Notes under the pieces: model-generated
What the model was told of the DNA's origin: nothing
The model's database searches: none
What the model saw: only the letters and a program-made list of their open reading frames with translations
Source of the DNA: Dugong dugon
Taxonomy: Eukaryota; Chordata; Mammalia; Sirenia; Dugongidae
Assembly (NCBI GenBank): GCA_030035585.1
Contig: CM057465.1
Coordinates: 6,919,001-6,983,000, forward strand
Length of the DNA stretch: 64,000 nt
Direction of reading: 5' to 3'
Translations under genes and position numbers: made by a program
Part shown: in pieces, positions 1 to 11,491 of the stretch
Layout of the letters: the number at the start of each line of letters is the position of its first letter
Position numbering within the stretch: the first letter of the stretch is position 1

Positions 1-2112
1 GTGATCCACACAGTCCAATGCCATTGCATAGTCAATAAAACGCAGGTAAATGTCTTTCTGGTATTCTCTGCTTTCAGCCAGGATCCATCTGACATCAGCA
101 ATGATATCTCTGGTTCCACATCCTCTTCTGAATTCATCTTGAATTTCTGGCAGTTCCCTGTCGATGTACTGCTGCAGCCACTTTTGAATGATCTTCAGCA
201 AAATTTTTCTTGCGTGTGATATTAATGATACTGTTCGATAATTTCCAAATTCTGTTGGATCACTTTTCTTGGGAAGGGTACAAATATGGATCTCTTCCAG
301 TTGGTTGGCCAGGTAGCTGTCCTCCAAATTTCTTGGCAAAGACGAGTGAGTGCTTTCAGCACTGCATCCATTTGTTGAAACATCTCAAGTTCCTGGAGCC
401 TTGTTTTTTGCCAATGCCTTCAGTACAGCTTGGACCACTTCCTTTAGTACCACTGGTTCCTGATCATATGCTACCTCCTGAAATGGTTGAACATTGACCA
501 GTTCTTTTTGGTACAATGTATTCTTTTTGTCTTCTTTTGGTGCTGTCTGCATCATTTAATAATTTCTCTATAGAATTCTTCAATATTGCAACTTGAGGCT
601 TGATTTTTTTCTTTACTGCTTTCAGCTTGAGAGATGCTGAGCATGTTCTTCCCTTTTGGGAATACTTTGAATCCTTGAGCCACCCTTTGAAATCTTCTGT
701 TCAGCTCTTTTACTTCATCATTTCCTCCATTTGCTTTAGCTACTCCACGTTCAAGAGCAAGTTTTAGAGTCTTTTCTGACATCCATTTTGGTCTTTTCTT
801 ACTTTTATGTCTTTTTAATGACCTCTTGCTTTCTTCATGTATGATGTCCTTGATGTCATTCCACAACTCTTTTGGTCTTTGATCGTTAGTGTTCAATGCA
901 TTACATCTATTTTTGAGATGGTCTCTAAATTCAGGTCGGATATACTCAAGGTCATACTTTGGCTCTCGTGGTCTTGTTTTAATTTTCTTCAGCTTCAGCT
1001 TGAGCTTGCATATGAGCAGTTGATGGTCTGTTCCACAGAGGGACCCTGGCCTTGTTCTAACTACTGTTATTGAGGTTTTCATCATCTCTTTCCACAAATG
1101 TAGTGGATTTGATTCCTATATATTCCATCTGGCGAGGTCCATGTGTATAGTCACTATTTATGTTGCTGAAAAAACGTATTTGCAGTGAAGAAGTCTTTGG
1201 TCTTGCAAAATTCTATCATGCCATCTCTGGCATTGTTTCTGTCAGCAAGGCCATATTTTCCGACTACCATTCCTTCTTTGTTTCCAATTTTTGAAATCCA
1301 ATCACCCGTAAGTATCAGTGCATCCTGATTGCACATTTGATCAATTTCAGGCTGTAGAAGCTGGTAAAAATCTTCAATTTCTTCATCTTTGGCCTTAGTG
1401 GTTGATGTGTAAATTTGAATAATAGTCGTAGTAACTGGTCTTCCTTGTAGGCATATGGATATTATCCTATCACTGCCAGCATTGTACCTCAGGAGAGATC
1501 TTGAAATGTTCTTTTTGACAGTGAATGCAACACCATTCCTCTTCAACTTGTCATTCCTGCATAGTAGACCACATGATTGTCCGATTCAAAATGGCCAATA
1601 CCAGTGCATTTCCTCTCACTAATGCCTAGGATATCAATGTTTATGTGTTTATGTGTTCCATTTCATTTTTGACGTTTTCCAATTTTGCTAGATTCATACT
1701 TTGTACATTTCATGTTCCAGTTATTAATGGATCTTTGCAGCTGTTTCTTCTCATTTTGAGTCATGACACATTAGCAAATGAAGGTCTCGAAAGTTTGACT
1801 CCATCCATGTCATTAAGGTGGACTCTGAGGAGGCAGCTCTTCCCCAGTCATCTTTTGAGTGACTTCCAATCTGAGGCACTCATCTTCCAGCACTATATCA
1901 GACAATATTTTGCTGCTATTCATAAGGTTTCCACTGGCTAATTTTTTTTAGAAGTAGACCACCAGGTCTTTTTTCCTAGTCTGTCTTAGTCTGGAAGCTC
2001 AGCTGAAAACTTGTCCACCATGGGTGACCCTGTTGATATTTGAACACAGGCGGCATAGCTTCCAGCATCGTAACACACAAGCCCCCACAGTACGACAAAC
2101 TGACAAATGTGT
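1..2112 (-). mobile_element. RTE/BovB-clade LINE, 5' half, cut by window edge
   Basis: This is the 5' part of an RTE-clade non-LTR retrotransposon reading leftwards out of the window. The 5' region lies at about 1920-2112. An APE-type endonuclease remnant is translated at 1546-1154 (with a GDW-x-x-K-I-G stretch where active copies usually have GDWNAKVG), the linker at 1097-552 (ending near EFYREIIK), and the start of reverse transcriptase at about 490-1. Frameshifts separate these blocks and the endonuclease has lost the expected Asn of its GDxN motif, so it is a dead copy. The same linker and RT text recurs at 26036-27168, which supports the family call. Confidence 0.85.
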
Positions 2113-2147
2113 GTGTGGAAGTGGGGGAGATTGACTGGAAGATGATA

Positions 2148-2223
2148 GAGAGATAAATAGATGCTAGATAGCTAGATAGATGATAGTGAGATGATAGATG
2201 ATAGACAGACAGACAGACAGACA
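2148..2223. repeat. GATA/GACA microsatellite
   Basis: Runs of AGATAGAT units change into a pure GACA tract of about six units at the right end. It sits exactly between the 5' end of one RTE copy and the 3' end of the next RTE-derived fragment. Confidence 0.9.
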
Positions 2224-2225
2224 GC

Positions 2226-2630
2226 TGCCCTAGAGTCAACTCTGAACAAACATTACCCGGCCCTGCAGTATCCTCACAATTGCCAGCATGTTCAGGTCCA
2301 TCATTGCAGCTATTGTGCCAATCCATCTCACCGAAGGCCTACCCTCACTGGCCCCGTACCTTACCAAACATGATGTCCTCCTCCAGTGATTGATCCCTCC
2401 TAATAATGTGTCCAAAGCAAGCAAGTTAGACACAGTTCTATTGTGCTCCATACAGTTTTCATCACCTAGTTTTTGGAAGTAGATCTCCAGCCCTTTCTTC
2501 CTTGTCTGTCTTAGTCTGGAGGCTCCACTGAAACCTCTCCACCATGGGTAACCCTGCTGGTGTTTGAAATTCCAGTGGAGTAACTTCCAGCATCACAGCA
2601 ACATGCAAACCTGCACAGAACAACAAACAG
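2226..2630 (-). mobile_element. Form N RTE derivative (3' end joined to 5' region)
   Basis: Positions 2226-2430 match the RTE 3' end seen elsewhere (for example 4845-5165), and 2431-2630 match the RTE 5' region at 1930-2112. The coding middle is missing, so this is an internally deleted, non-autonomous RTE or the body of a form G SINE that lost its head. Confidence 0.7.
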
Positions 2631-2984
2631 ATGGCTAGTGGTTCCCATCTGAAGTCTCTCCTTTATCCTGGCCTGCAGGAATCTGCTAAGCTATTTTCCC
2701 CCTTGCAATTGACTTGTGCTCCTGCAAACCTAGGAGCTATTCCCTCCTAGCTGAACAGAGAAAACTGTACCTAATTAAGATTTTTTCCATTCTTGGAAAA
2801 TTATTTCCCTCTGCAAGTTAATAATCTCTATTGATCACCGGGCAAATAATTCACTCTGGGAGACAGTGGCAGTGTGAATTGTACGTGATTTACCTGAAAC
2901 AGCTTTGAACTTTAAAAATATACCCCCTTTAACTGTGGAGCTGAAATAGCTCAGAATTCTTATAATGATTATAATTATGACGAT

Positions 2985-3200
2985 GTTTAGTGATTACAAC
3001 GAGGTATTAGGCACTTTACACCCATTCTCTCCACTTCCCAGAAAACCTCTGCAGGTTACAAATCATTATCCCCATGAGAGAGAGAGACAGAGAAAGAGCT
3101 TATTAGGGATCTACATCTCAGAGAGGTTAAATAACTTACTTGAGGTCACACAGCTGGTCAGATTTGACCTAAGACTTGAACCAGGTGTGTCTGCCCACAT
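2985..3200 (-). mobile_element. MIR SINE, degraded
   Basis: The core GAGGTTAAATAACTTACTTG followed by GGTCACACAGCT is the reverse complement of the MIR core. A short GA-rich run at 3078-3095 interrupts it. It is old and diverged. Confidence 0.7.
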
Positions 3201-3204
3201 TCCC

Positions 3205-4074
3205 TGAAGATGCTCTGATTCCAGGACATCAGAGCTGGGAAGGACCTTAATCTTGTCCACCTGTGGTTTTGCAGGTGCAGACACCCACCCTCAGAGGGGA
3301 GACTGGAGGGGAGACTGGAGGGGAGACAGAAGGGGAGACCAGGAAAGCTCAGAGTTCTGGAAGGGAGGAGTGCTGGCTCGTTTTCCTCCTGGGTGGAGCA
3401 CCAGACACAGAGCATGAGGGAGGAGGGGGGAGGGATGAGGGCTTGGTTGGCTGAGGTAGGGAGGAGGGAGGGGGATGGCCATTTGGAGATAGACTAGATC
3501 TCAGCAGGCCAGAGATCCACGTGCAGGGTAGCAAGGGGAAGGAATGTACCCGAATGGGGACAGATTGTTGTCAGGCTCAGATCGGTAGAAAGTGTGGGCT
3601 GGCCAGGGGCCACCAGGTGTCTCTCCATCACACACCCCTTGGGTCAGCTGATGGTATCATTGTCTCCACGGTGCAGGTGTCTGTGGCTCCTCCAGCAGGT
3701 GGGTCCATGTTATGGATTCAGCTCCAGCCTTGCTCTTCAGATCTGTGCGTGCTGCAACCCAACCACCCTTCCACTGGGTGCCCACCTGAGGAACTGCTTA
3801 CACAAGCAACTCTCTCCTTGGTTTGTGTATTTTTGTCTCAATGAGCTTTTCTGTGTGTGTGTGTGCATGTGTGTGCGTGTCTCTGTGTGTGCGAGTCTTT
3901 CATTTGGTAGCTCTTATCTAGAAGGAAGGTCACCTGACCTACATCTATATCAGCTCTCACCTGCACCCTCAGGACTCTCCAAGTCGGTGCCTTCCGCTGA
4001 GACCTTGTCTCCCACCTCCCTGGTACGCCACGAGCATTGCAAGCAGTAGAGCCCGAATTGAACCCCTCGTTTTT
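3205..4074. other. No gene recognised; small simple repeats
   Basis: A purine-rich 12-14 bp unit (GGGGAGACTGGA and variants) is repeated about four times at 3295-3340, and a TG-rich tract lies at 3851-3893. The ORFs here overlap each other in several frames without any recognisable domain, and I see no exon. Confidence 0.6.
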
Positions 4075-4330
4075 GTTAGTTGCCGCAAGTCGGCTGAGAC
4101 TCAAGACGACTTTAGGTACAACAGAGCGAACTGTTGCCTGGAGGTGTGCCGTCTTCATGCTCATTGGTATGTCTGAGTCCACTGTTGTGACTGTCGCATC
4201 TGTCTGTCTCACTGAGGGCTTCCCTCGTTTTCACTTACCCTCAACTTTACCAAACATGATGTCCTTTTCTAGTGATTGGTCTTTCTTGATGATGTGTCCA
4301 AAGTGTATGAGCCAGTTGATAAAACTCCTT
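4075..4330 (-). mobile_element. RTE LINE 3' end fragment
   Basis: On the minus strand it encodes remnants of the last RTE residues (the LGKVxGK region) and then the non-coding tail. It lacks everything upstream, as expected for 5' truncation during target-primed reverse transcription. Confidence 0.7.
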
Positions 4331-4697
4331 CCCTCATTCTTGCCATCTTTGTGATGGGCGCCCAATGACCTCCATGCCCAAATGACAAACTTACAGTCCT
4401 GCTTAACTCCACTCACTCAACTCCACACCCAATCAGACGCGAGTCTGGTCTACATCTCTCTCATCTCTGTCCTCTCCTCTCTATTCCCACTGTCCCTGTG
4501 CTGTGGCCCCTCAGCTGACCTCCCTGCCCTGAGTCTCTGCTTTTGAAGCCAGAGTGAGCTCTCTAAAATGCAAATCTCAGAGGCAGGGCAAGAGTACCAC
4601 GTCGTCTTCCTCTGAACAGCAAGCCTTCTCGGCCATCAGTCTCCAGTGTCCTGACACTCTGATCCAGAGCAGCATGTCTAGGAGTCTGTCCTGCAGA

Positions 4698-4822
4698 AAG
4701 GTCCTGGGTGGCACAAATGACTTGTGCTTGTCTACTAACCTAGTTGGTTAGTAGTTGGTTGGCAGTCTGAACCCACTCAGTGGTGCTGTGGGAGAAAGTC
4801 CTGGTGATCTGCTTCCATAAAG
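4698..4822 (+). mobile_element. AfroSINE form B, partial
   Basis: Starts GTCCTGGGTGGCACAAATGA and keeps the tRNA-like head with a B-box-like segment near 4765, then stops in the middle block. Several small changes suggest an older copy. Confidence 0.7.
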
Positions 4823-4844
4823 ATTATTGTTGTTTTTGTTTTTG

Positions 4845-5165
4845 TTAGTTACCATTGAGTTGGCTCCAAATCATCACAACCTTATATATAATAGAATAAA
4901 ATGTTGCTGGGTCCTGCACCATCCTCATAATCATCGCTATATTTGATCCCACTGTTGCAGACTCCCAACAATCCATCTTGTTGAGGGTCTTCTCTTTTTC
5001 TTTGACCTTTTACTTTACCAAGCATGATGTCCTTCTCTAGGGGCTGGTCCCTCCTGATAACATGTCCGAAGTAAGTGAGATAAAGTCTCGCTATCCTGGT
5101 TTCTAAGGAGCATTCTGGCTGTACTTCTTCCAGTACAGATTTGTTCATTCTTCTGGCAGTCCAAG
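4845..5165 (-). mobile_element. RTE LINE 3' end fragment
   Basis: The minus strand translates to the terminal RTE peptide (NKSVLEEVQPECSLE..., FGHVIRRDQ..., LGKVKGQRKRE...). The order from the RT C-terminus to the tail matches the copy at 39060-39382. Confidence 0.85.
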
Positions 5166-5174
5166 GAAAATTCA

Positions 5175-5487
5175 GTCCACCATCTGACTGTCAGTTTGTT
5201 GTACTGTGGTGGTGGCTTGCATGGTGCTGCGATGCTGGAAGCTATGCCACTGGCATCTCAAATACCAGTAGGGTCACCCATGGTGAACAGGTTTCAGTGG
5301 AGCTTCCAGACTAAGACAGACTGGGAAAAAGGTCTGGCGACCTGCTTCCAAAAATTAGTCAATGAAAACCTTATGGCTAAACCATAAAGATTACAGCTAA
5401 GAAAACTCTATGGAGCAGTTCTACTCTGGCATGCATTGGGTCACCATGAATTGGAATCAACTCGACAGCAATGGGTTTGGGTTTTTT
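5175..5487 (+). mobile_element. AfroSINE with RTE 5'-region body
   Basis: Positions 5187-5370 match the RTE 5' region in inverse orientation to 1930-2112. The end has the SINE tail GAATCAACTCGACAGCAATG plus GGTTTGGG. No clear tRNA head remains at the left, so it is a truncated or headless copy. Confidence 0.7.
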
Positions 5488-5499
5488 GTTTTGGTCCTA

Positions 5500-5832
5500 C
5501 AGAGGGATGTGTGCCAGTGAGCACAGAGGATGTTGACGGCAGCGTTATGAGCAAAAGTGAAAAACACCCCGAATGTCCACCACGTGGGAGCTAGGTACAT
5601 CCCATTCCTGAACTGGATCCTGGGACAGAAAAAGGACATTGCTGGGAAACCAGCAAGATTGAAATAAAGGCTGCAGTTCAGTTAACAGTAATGTACCAGT
5701 GTTAATTTCTGAGTTTCGACAAATGTCCATGGTCGTGTTAACATTGTCGGGAAGCTGTGTGAAGGCGATATGGGAATTCTCTTCATAACTTTCCTATAAA
5801 TCTAAAATTATTCCAAAATAAAAAATCTGTTT
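5500..5832 (+). mobile_element. Old L1 (L1M-like) 3' end
   Basis: The right end reads TCTAAAATTATTCCAAAATA followed by an A-rich tail, typical of the 3' end of mammalian L1M/L1P elements. The upstream part contains AACACCCCGAATGTCCACCA, the usual text from the end of L1. Confidence 0.75.
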
Positions 5833-5859
5833 TAAAATAAAATAAGAAATGGTACAATC

Positions 5860-6228
5860 CCTGAAAATATTGCCCTGAGATAATCTTTAAACCTTAAACC
5901 AAAAATACCCCCTGAAGTCTTCTTAAAACCAAACCACAGTTTAGCTTCGTTAGTAAAAACTGTCTGCCTTGAGCACTATGCTCTTTTAAGATCTAACTAT
6001 ATGGGATCAAATTGACAACAACTCAAAAGTTTAGATAGGAGACGTAGGGGGCAGTGAGTTTATGTTAACTGGGGAGGAACAACTCAGAAAAGGAAGGTGA
6101 GAATGGTTGCACAACTCAAAGAATATAATCAATGTCATTGAATTGTACATGTAGAAACTGTTGAACTGGTGTATGTTTTGCTGTGTATATTATCAACAAC
6201 AGCAAAAACAAAATAAAATGAAGTATGT
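5860..6228 (+). mobile_element. L1 3' UTR, family also seen at 13812 and 15885
   Basis: The block with TGTCATTGAATTGTACATGT and the A-rich end match the 3' UTR copies at 14110-14215 and 16220-16300. No ORF2 sequence is present, so it is strongly 5' truncated. Confidence 0.7.
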
Positions 6229-6230
6229 AG

Positions 6231-6708
6231 TTGTTGTTAGGTGCTGTCGAATTGGTTTCGACTCATAGTGACCCCACATACAACAGAATGAAACACTGCC
6301 TGGTCCTGTGCCATCCTTACAATCGTCGCTATGCTTGAGCCCATTGTTGCAGCCACTGTGTCAATCCATCTTGTTGAGGGTCTTTCTCTTTTTTGCTGAT
6401 CCTCTACCTTACCAAGCATGATGTCCTTCTCCAGGGACTGATCCCTCCTGATAACATGTGAGATGAAGTCTCACCATCTTTCCCTCTAAGGAGCATTCTG
6501 GCTGCTCATCTTCCAAGACAGACTTGTTTGTTCTGGCAGTCCGTGGTGTATTCAATATTCTTCACCAACACCATAATTCAAAGGCATCAGTTCTTCTTTG
6601 GTCTTCCTTATTCATTGTTCAGCTTTCTCATGCATATGAGGCAATTGAAAACAGGTGCATCTTAGTCTTCAAGGTGACATCTTTGCTTTTTAACACTTTA
6701 AAATAAAG
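6231..6708 (-). mobile_element. RTE LINE 3' fragment
   Basis: Begins (right to left) at about the RT C-terminal region and ends in the AACAAC tail at 6231. It has one internal deletion near 6460 relative to the copy at 9504. Confidence 0.85.
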
Positions 6709-6733
6709 TGTATATATATATACATATGTGTAT

Positions 6734-6780
<47 letters not shown>

Positions 6781-6782
6781 AT
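6709..6782. repeat. TA/CA dinucleotide microsatellite
   Basis: TATATA, then a CA tract of about 25 units with some AAAC interruptions, then TATATA. It lies between an RTE end and a SINE start. Confidence 0.9.
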
Positions 6783-6955
6783 ATGGAGCCCTGGTGGTGC
6801 AGTGGTTAAGAGCTTGGCTGCTAATCAAAAGGTCAGTAGTTCGAATCCACCAGCCACTCCTTGGAAACCTTATGGGACAGTTCTACCCTGCCCTATAGGG
6901 TCACTATGAGTCAGAAATCAACTTGTTAGCAGAGGGTTTGGTTTTTTTCGTTTTG
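6783..6955 (+). mobile_element. AfroSINE form A, full length
   Basis: Starts TGGAGCCCTGGTGGTGCAGT (A-box-like) with a B-box-like GGTCAGTAGTTCGAATCC. It ends in GGGTTTGGTTTTTTTCG. The head resembles a tRNA of the Asn type (GGCTGCTAACCAAAAGGT). Confidence 0.9.
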
Positions 6956-6961
6956 TATACA

Positions 6962-7545
6962 TACATATAAAGAAATTGTGCAGTCCTGCAATGGAATGCT
7001 ATGGAGGCTTAAAAAAGAAGGGGTCTACTTATGGTTATGAAAAGTGTCCCTGATATGCTTATGGACAAAATCAAGTTGCAAAATAAGAACATGACGCCAT
7101 TTATTCCTTTAAAAAGCACCCTCTGAGGGTGTGTACGTACCCACGTATGTGCTTCTTCTTCTTCTTTGTTGCTGCTGTTTGGATCCTGAAAGGATCCGTA
7201 AACCAGTTACTGTCAGTCGACTCTGGCTTATGGTGACCCCATGTGTGTCAGAGTAGAACTGCCCTCCATAGAGTTTTCAATGGCTGGTTTTTCAGAAGTA
7301 GATCACCAAGCCTTTCTTCCGAGGTGCCTCTGGGTAGACTTGAACCACCAACCTTTGGGTTAGCAGCCGAGCACGTTAACTGTTTGCACCAGCCAGGGAC
7401 CCTGAAAGGAAAACCAGCAGTGACCTCTGGAGAATGAGATCTGGGAAATCGACTCTCACATTACACTCTTTGCCATTGTTTTAACTGGCTGTAATAAATA
7501 CACATTACTTCTATAGTTTAAAAATATGTATATTTACTAAAGCAG
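6962..7545 (+). mobile_element. Old L1 3' segment split by a SINE
   Basis: The stretches 6962-7184 and 7411-7545 read as a diverged L1 3' region (CCTGCAATGGAATGCTATGG, then a TGTAATAAATACACATTACT end). They are separated by the form B SINE at 7195-7400. Confidence 0.55.
7195..7400 (-). mobile_element. AfroSINE form B, full length with perfect target duplication
   Basis: The element is flanked by a perfect 10 bp direct repeat, CCTGAAAGGA, at 7185-7194 and 7401-7410. Its 5' end (right side) is GTCCCTGGCTGG on the minus strand. This fixes both ends of form B at about 206 bp. Confidence 0.9.
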
Positions 7546-7589
7546 ACTTGATTATATCAATTCTGTTCTTAAAGCACTTCAGTAGATTG

Positions 7590-7690
7590 TTCGCTGATTC
7601 ATCAAATACTTATTGAGTATCTACTTGTCCCAGGCATGGTGCTTGCTGCTGACGTTGAGCAGCTAACCAAGACTCAGTGGCGGTTGCAGC
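7590..7690 (-). mobile_element. L2 3' end remnant
   Basis: TCATCAAATACTTATTGAGT followed by CAGGCATGGTGCTTG is the reverse complement of the L2 3' end. Strongly diverged. Confidence 0.5.
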
Positions 7691-7737
7691 CTGGGGTGGG
7701 GTGGGTGGTGACTAACAGGTCAGTTCTACACAGTCTA

Positions 7738-7905
7738 GGAGTCTAGGTGCAAATGGTTAATGTGCTCGCCTGCTAACTGAAATGCTGGAGGTTTAAATCC
7801 ACCCACAGGTGCGTTGGAAGAAAGCCTGGCAACCTACATCTGAAAATTCAGCCATTGGAGTTGCAATCAATTTGATGGCAACTGGTGTGGTCTTTGGTTT
7901 TCTAG
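7738..7905 (+). mobile_element. AfroSINE form B, diverged
   Basis: GTCTAGGTGCAAATGGTTAA starts a weak tRNA-like head, followed by the middle block GGAAGAAAGCCTGGCAACCT and a GATGGCAACTGGTGTGG end. Confidence 0.7.
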
Positions 7906-8935
7906 AGAGTCTGGGAAGTGCCGTCACAGAGACAGCCCAGGCTGCTGTGGAGACCTCCAGAAAGACGCCGAGCCAGGTGAGGGGTGTCAGGGCCTGACTC
8001 GGGGTGAGGGGGCCACCTCAGCTGAGGATGGAAGAACAGAAACAGAGCACTTCTCCGGGTAGGGGGAGAACGGGGAGGCTGGGTAAAGGCCCAGAGATGA
8101 GCTTGGGGTGTTTGAAGGATTGCTGGGGTTCCATATGGCTGGAGTGACCAGTAAGGCCCAGGAGGGGAGCATTAGCCCGTGGAAGCACTGGATCCTGGGG
8201 CTGCTGAACTTGGCTTGGGAGGGACATGTTCAAATTTGCAGCCCTGCTGTAAACAAGTTAGAAAGGCCAGTTATCCAGGTGAGGGGAGGAATCCAGGTGG
8301 CAATGGACAGTTGGAAGCATCATTTTGCCATAGGGCCTGGGGACAGATGGTCGGTAGTGGTGAGAGCACGCTCAGGGTCGGCCCCAGGCTCGGATGGGGC
8401 CTGGGTGGGCCGGCCGTTCACTTAGGTCCAAAATGCAGAAGGGGGAGTAGGCTTGGGGAGAAGAGGTAGATTCTCTTTTGGACACATTGCATTTGCTTTG
8501 CCTTGGGCAGTTCCTGCAGGCTGATAACTGGGCATCTCAGGGGAGAGCTTGTGACTGGAAATGGAGATTTAGAAGCCTAAATCCCCACTTGATGGCCATT
8601 TTTCCTCCCTAACTCCAGGCAGATCCTAACAGCCAAACACGGCAGCATGGAAAGCAAGGGAAACATTTAGAATGGCATCTGAAGGAACTCCTAGGCACAA
8701 TTTGGTTTCTTTCCTCCAAGCTCTGAGCTGGTCTTCATCCAACATGGTTGATTGGTTGGTTTAATCCTAGACTTAAAGCAAACTCTGTTTCCAATTCCCT
8801 TTAAATTCCTCATCTTGTCTTAGCTCTTCCTAAGGCCTCCTCCCGTTTGATGTTGTAGGTCAGACGGTGGTCTGATGTTTGTGCTGCTTCCCCCAGAGGG
8901 TGAAGGTCTTCCTGTTCTGGCCTCTAAACCCACAC
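7906..8935. other. No feature recognised
   Basis: Just over 1 kb of mostly non-repetitive DNA. The open frames (for example 8108-8425 and 8179-8469) overlap in different frames and show no domain, no consistent splice structure and no coding signature. Confidence 0.6.
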
Positions 8936-9107
8936 AAAACAAACCAGTTGCTGTTGAGTCAACTGTGACTCATGGCAACCCCACATGTATCAGAGTAGAA
9001 CTGCTCCATAGGGTTTTCAAGGCTGTGACCTTTCAGAAGCAGATTGCCAGGCCTGTCTTTCGAGGACCGTCTGTATGCGTTCAAACTACAAACCTTTTAG
9101 TTAGTAG
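8936..9107 (-). mobile_element. AfroSINE form B, head truncated
   Basis: AAACCAGTTGCTGTTGAGTC at the left is the reverse complement of the SINE end. It stops at CTTTTAGTTAGTAG, so the tRNA-like head is missing where the LTR at 9110 begins. Confidence 0.8.
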
Positions 9108-9109
9108 TT

Positions 9110-10768
9110 GTCTGAGTTATCTAGTGCTGCTATAACAGAAATATCACAAGTGGATGGCTTTAACAAACAGAAGTTTATTCTCTCACACTTTAGGAGGCTA
9201 GATGTCCAAATTCATGGTGCCAGCTCCAGGGAAAGACTTTCTCTCTCTGTCAGCTCTGGGGAGAGGTCCTTGTCATCACTCCTCCCCTGTCCTAAGAGCT
9301 TCTTAGTGCAGGGGCCTTGGGTCCAAAGGATGCACTACCCTTTATGTTCTGCATTCTTGGTGGTATGAGGTCCCCCTGTCTCTCTGCTCACTTCTCTCTT
9401 TTGTATCTCAAAAGAGATTGACTTAAGACACAAGCTAATCTTGTAGACTGGGTCCTGCCTCATTAACACAGCTGCCGGTAATCCCACTTCATTAACATCA
9501 TGGTGTTGTTCTTAGGTGCTGTTGAGTCAGTTCTTACTCATACAGACCCTGTGTACAACAGAACGAAACACTCCCCTGTCCTGCACCATCCTCACAATCG
9601 TTGTTATGCTTGAGCCCATTGTTGCAGCCACTGGATCAATCTGTCTCATTGAAGGTCTTCCTCTTTTTTGCTGGCCCTTTACTTTACCAAGCATGATGTC
9701 CTTCTCCAGGGACTGATCCCTCGTGATAACATGACCAAAGTGTGTGATACATAGTCTCACCATCCTTGCTTCTAAGCAGCATTCTGGCTGTACTTCTTCC
9801 AAGACAAATTTTTTTGTTCATTTGGCAGTTCATGGTATATTCAATATGCTTCACCAACACCACAATTTAAAGGTGTCCTGTTCTTTGGTCTTCCTTATTC
9901 ATTGTCCAGCTTTCACATGTATATGAGTCGATTGAAAACACCATGGCTTGGGTCAGGAGCACCTTAGTCTTCAAGATGACGTCTTTGCTTTTCAACACTT
10001 TAAAGAGGTCTTTTGCAGCAGATTTGCCCAATACAATGCATCTTTTGATTTCTTGACGGCTGCTTCCATGAGTGTTGATTGTGGATCCAAGTAAAATGAA
10101 ATCCCTGACAACTTCAATCTTTTCTCCATTTAGCATGATGTCGCTTATTGGTCCAGTTGTGAAGATTTTTGTTTTCTTTATGCTGAGGTGTAATCCATAC
10201 TGAAGGCTATGGTCTTTGATCTTCGTCAGTAAGTACTTCAAGTCCTCTTCACTGTCAGCAAGCAAGGTTGTGTCATCTGCGTAATGCAGGTTGTTAATGA
10301 GTCTTCGTCTCATCCTGATGTCGCATTCTTTTTCATGTTGTCCAGCTTCTCGGATTATTTGCTCAGCATACAGATTAAATAAGTATGCTGAAAGGATACA
10401 ACCCTGATGCACACCTTTCCTGGCTTTAAACCATGTACTAACCTCTTGTTCTGTCCAAACAACTGACTCTTGATCCATGTACAGGTTCCTCATGAGCATA
10501 ATCAAGCGTTCCGGAATTCTCATTCTTCACAGTGTTATTCATAATTTGTTATGATCCACCCAGTTGAATGCCTTTGCATAGCCAATAAAACACAGGGAAA
10601 TATCTTTCTGGTATTCTCATGTGGGGGCATTAACATAATAGAGGTAGGATTTACAACACACAGAAAAATCATATCAGATGACAAAATGGTGGACAATCAC
10701 ACAGTACTGGGAATCATGGCTAACCAAGTTCACAGGTATTTTTGGGGGACAGAATTTAATCCATGACA
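9110..10768 (-). mobile_element. MaLR-like solo LTR (family E), split by an RTE copy
   Basis: The pieces 9110-9503 and 10618-10768 together match the about 510 bp element seen at 27580-28103, 32762-33275 and 35118-35625. On the minus strand it starts near TGGATTAAATTCTGTCCCCC and contains TATAAAAGA-like and AATAAA-like signals expected of an LTR. The interval 9504-10616 is a separate RTE insertion. Confidence 0.7.
9504..10616 (-). mobile_element. RTE LINE 3' half with intact YADD motif
   Basis: A 218-residue open frame at 10523-9867 covers the second half of reverse transcriptase: GVHQGCILSAYLFNLYAEQI, then LINNLHYADDTTLLA with the catalytic YADD intact, then the KTKI thumb-like region. The minus strand continues through the C-terminus to the tail at 9504. 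The start and endonuclease are absent, so it cannot be autonomous. It lies inside the family E LTR and is flanked by an imperfect 12 bp repeat (CATTAACATCAT at 9490-9501, CATTAACATAAT at 10628-10639). Confidence 0.9.
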
Positions 10769-10769
10769 G

Positions 10770-11045
10770 TAGTCAAGTGCATAACTGTTTGGGCCACCCC
10801 GGAACTCCTTCCTGACCTGTAACCCTCCATGTATTCTGCGTGACTATTGAAGCTAATTAGATGACATAGTTGGGAAAGCAGGTGAGCTCCTGGCATCCCC
10901 TGGAGGGCACTCTTCATGTCACTTTTGGGCACTTTTTCCAGGTTGTCCTGGTGTAGTGACCTAATCACCCAATGGCACAGCAATTGACACAAAATAAGGG
11001 CTGTGCTTTCACCATGTCTATTTCCTCTACAGCCTTTCTACCTGT
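10770..11045. other. No feature recognised
   Basis: About 275 bp without a recognisable repeat or coding potential. Confidence 0.5.
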
Positions 11046-11490
11046 AGCAGGTTGAATGGTGGCCTCCGAAAAGATATGTGTACGTCTTAACCCCCAGAAG
11101 CTGTGAACATGACCTATTTGGAAAAAAGATCTTTGCAGATGTGATAAAGTGAAGGATCTCGAGATGGGATCACACTGGATTATCTAGGTGGACCCTAATA
11201 CCCGCAATGACAGGTATCCTTATAAGAGACACACAGAGGGATACAGAAGGAGGCCACATGATGACAGAAGATGAAATTGGAGAGATGCAGCCACAAGCCA
11301 AGAAATACCTGGAGCCACCAGGAACTGGAAGAGACAAAGAAAGATCTTCCCTAAAACCTTCAGAGGGAGTGTAGCCCTGCTAACTCCTTGATTTTGGACT
11401 CCCAGCCTCTAGAACTGAGAGAGAATAGCTTTCTGTTGCTGTAAGCCACGTAATTTGTAGCTCTTTGTTATGGCAGCAAGAGGAAACTCA
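11046..11490 (+). mobile_element. MaLR (MLT1-like) solo LTR
   Basis: Starts TGTAGCAGGTTGAATGGTGG, has the GACCTATTTGG and TCCTTATAAGAGACACA blocks and ends with AAGCCACGTAATTTG then TTATGGCAGCA, the usual order in MLT1 LTRs. No internal retroviral genes are attached. Confidence 0.8.
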
Positions 11491-11491
11491 T

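Noticed and set aside
9867-10523. 218-codon reverse transcriptase frame as a domesticated host gene
   Set aside because: It is the RT part of a 5'-truncated RTE LINE with its normal 3' tail, in one of several copies. Nothing indicates selection as a host gene.
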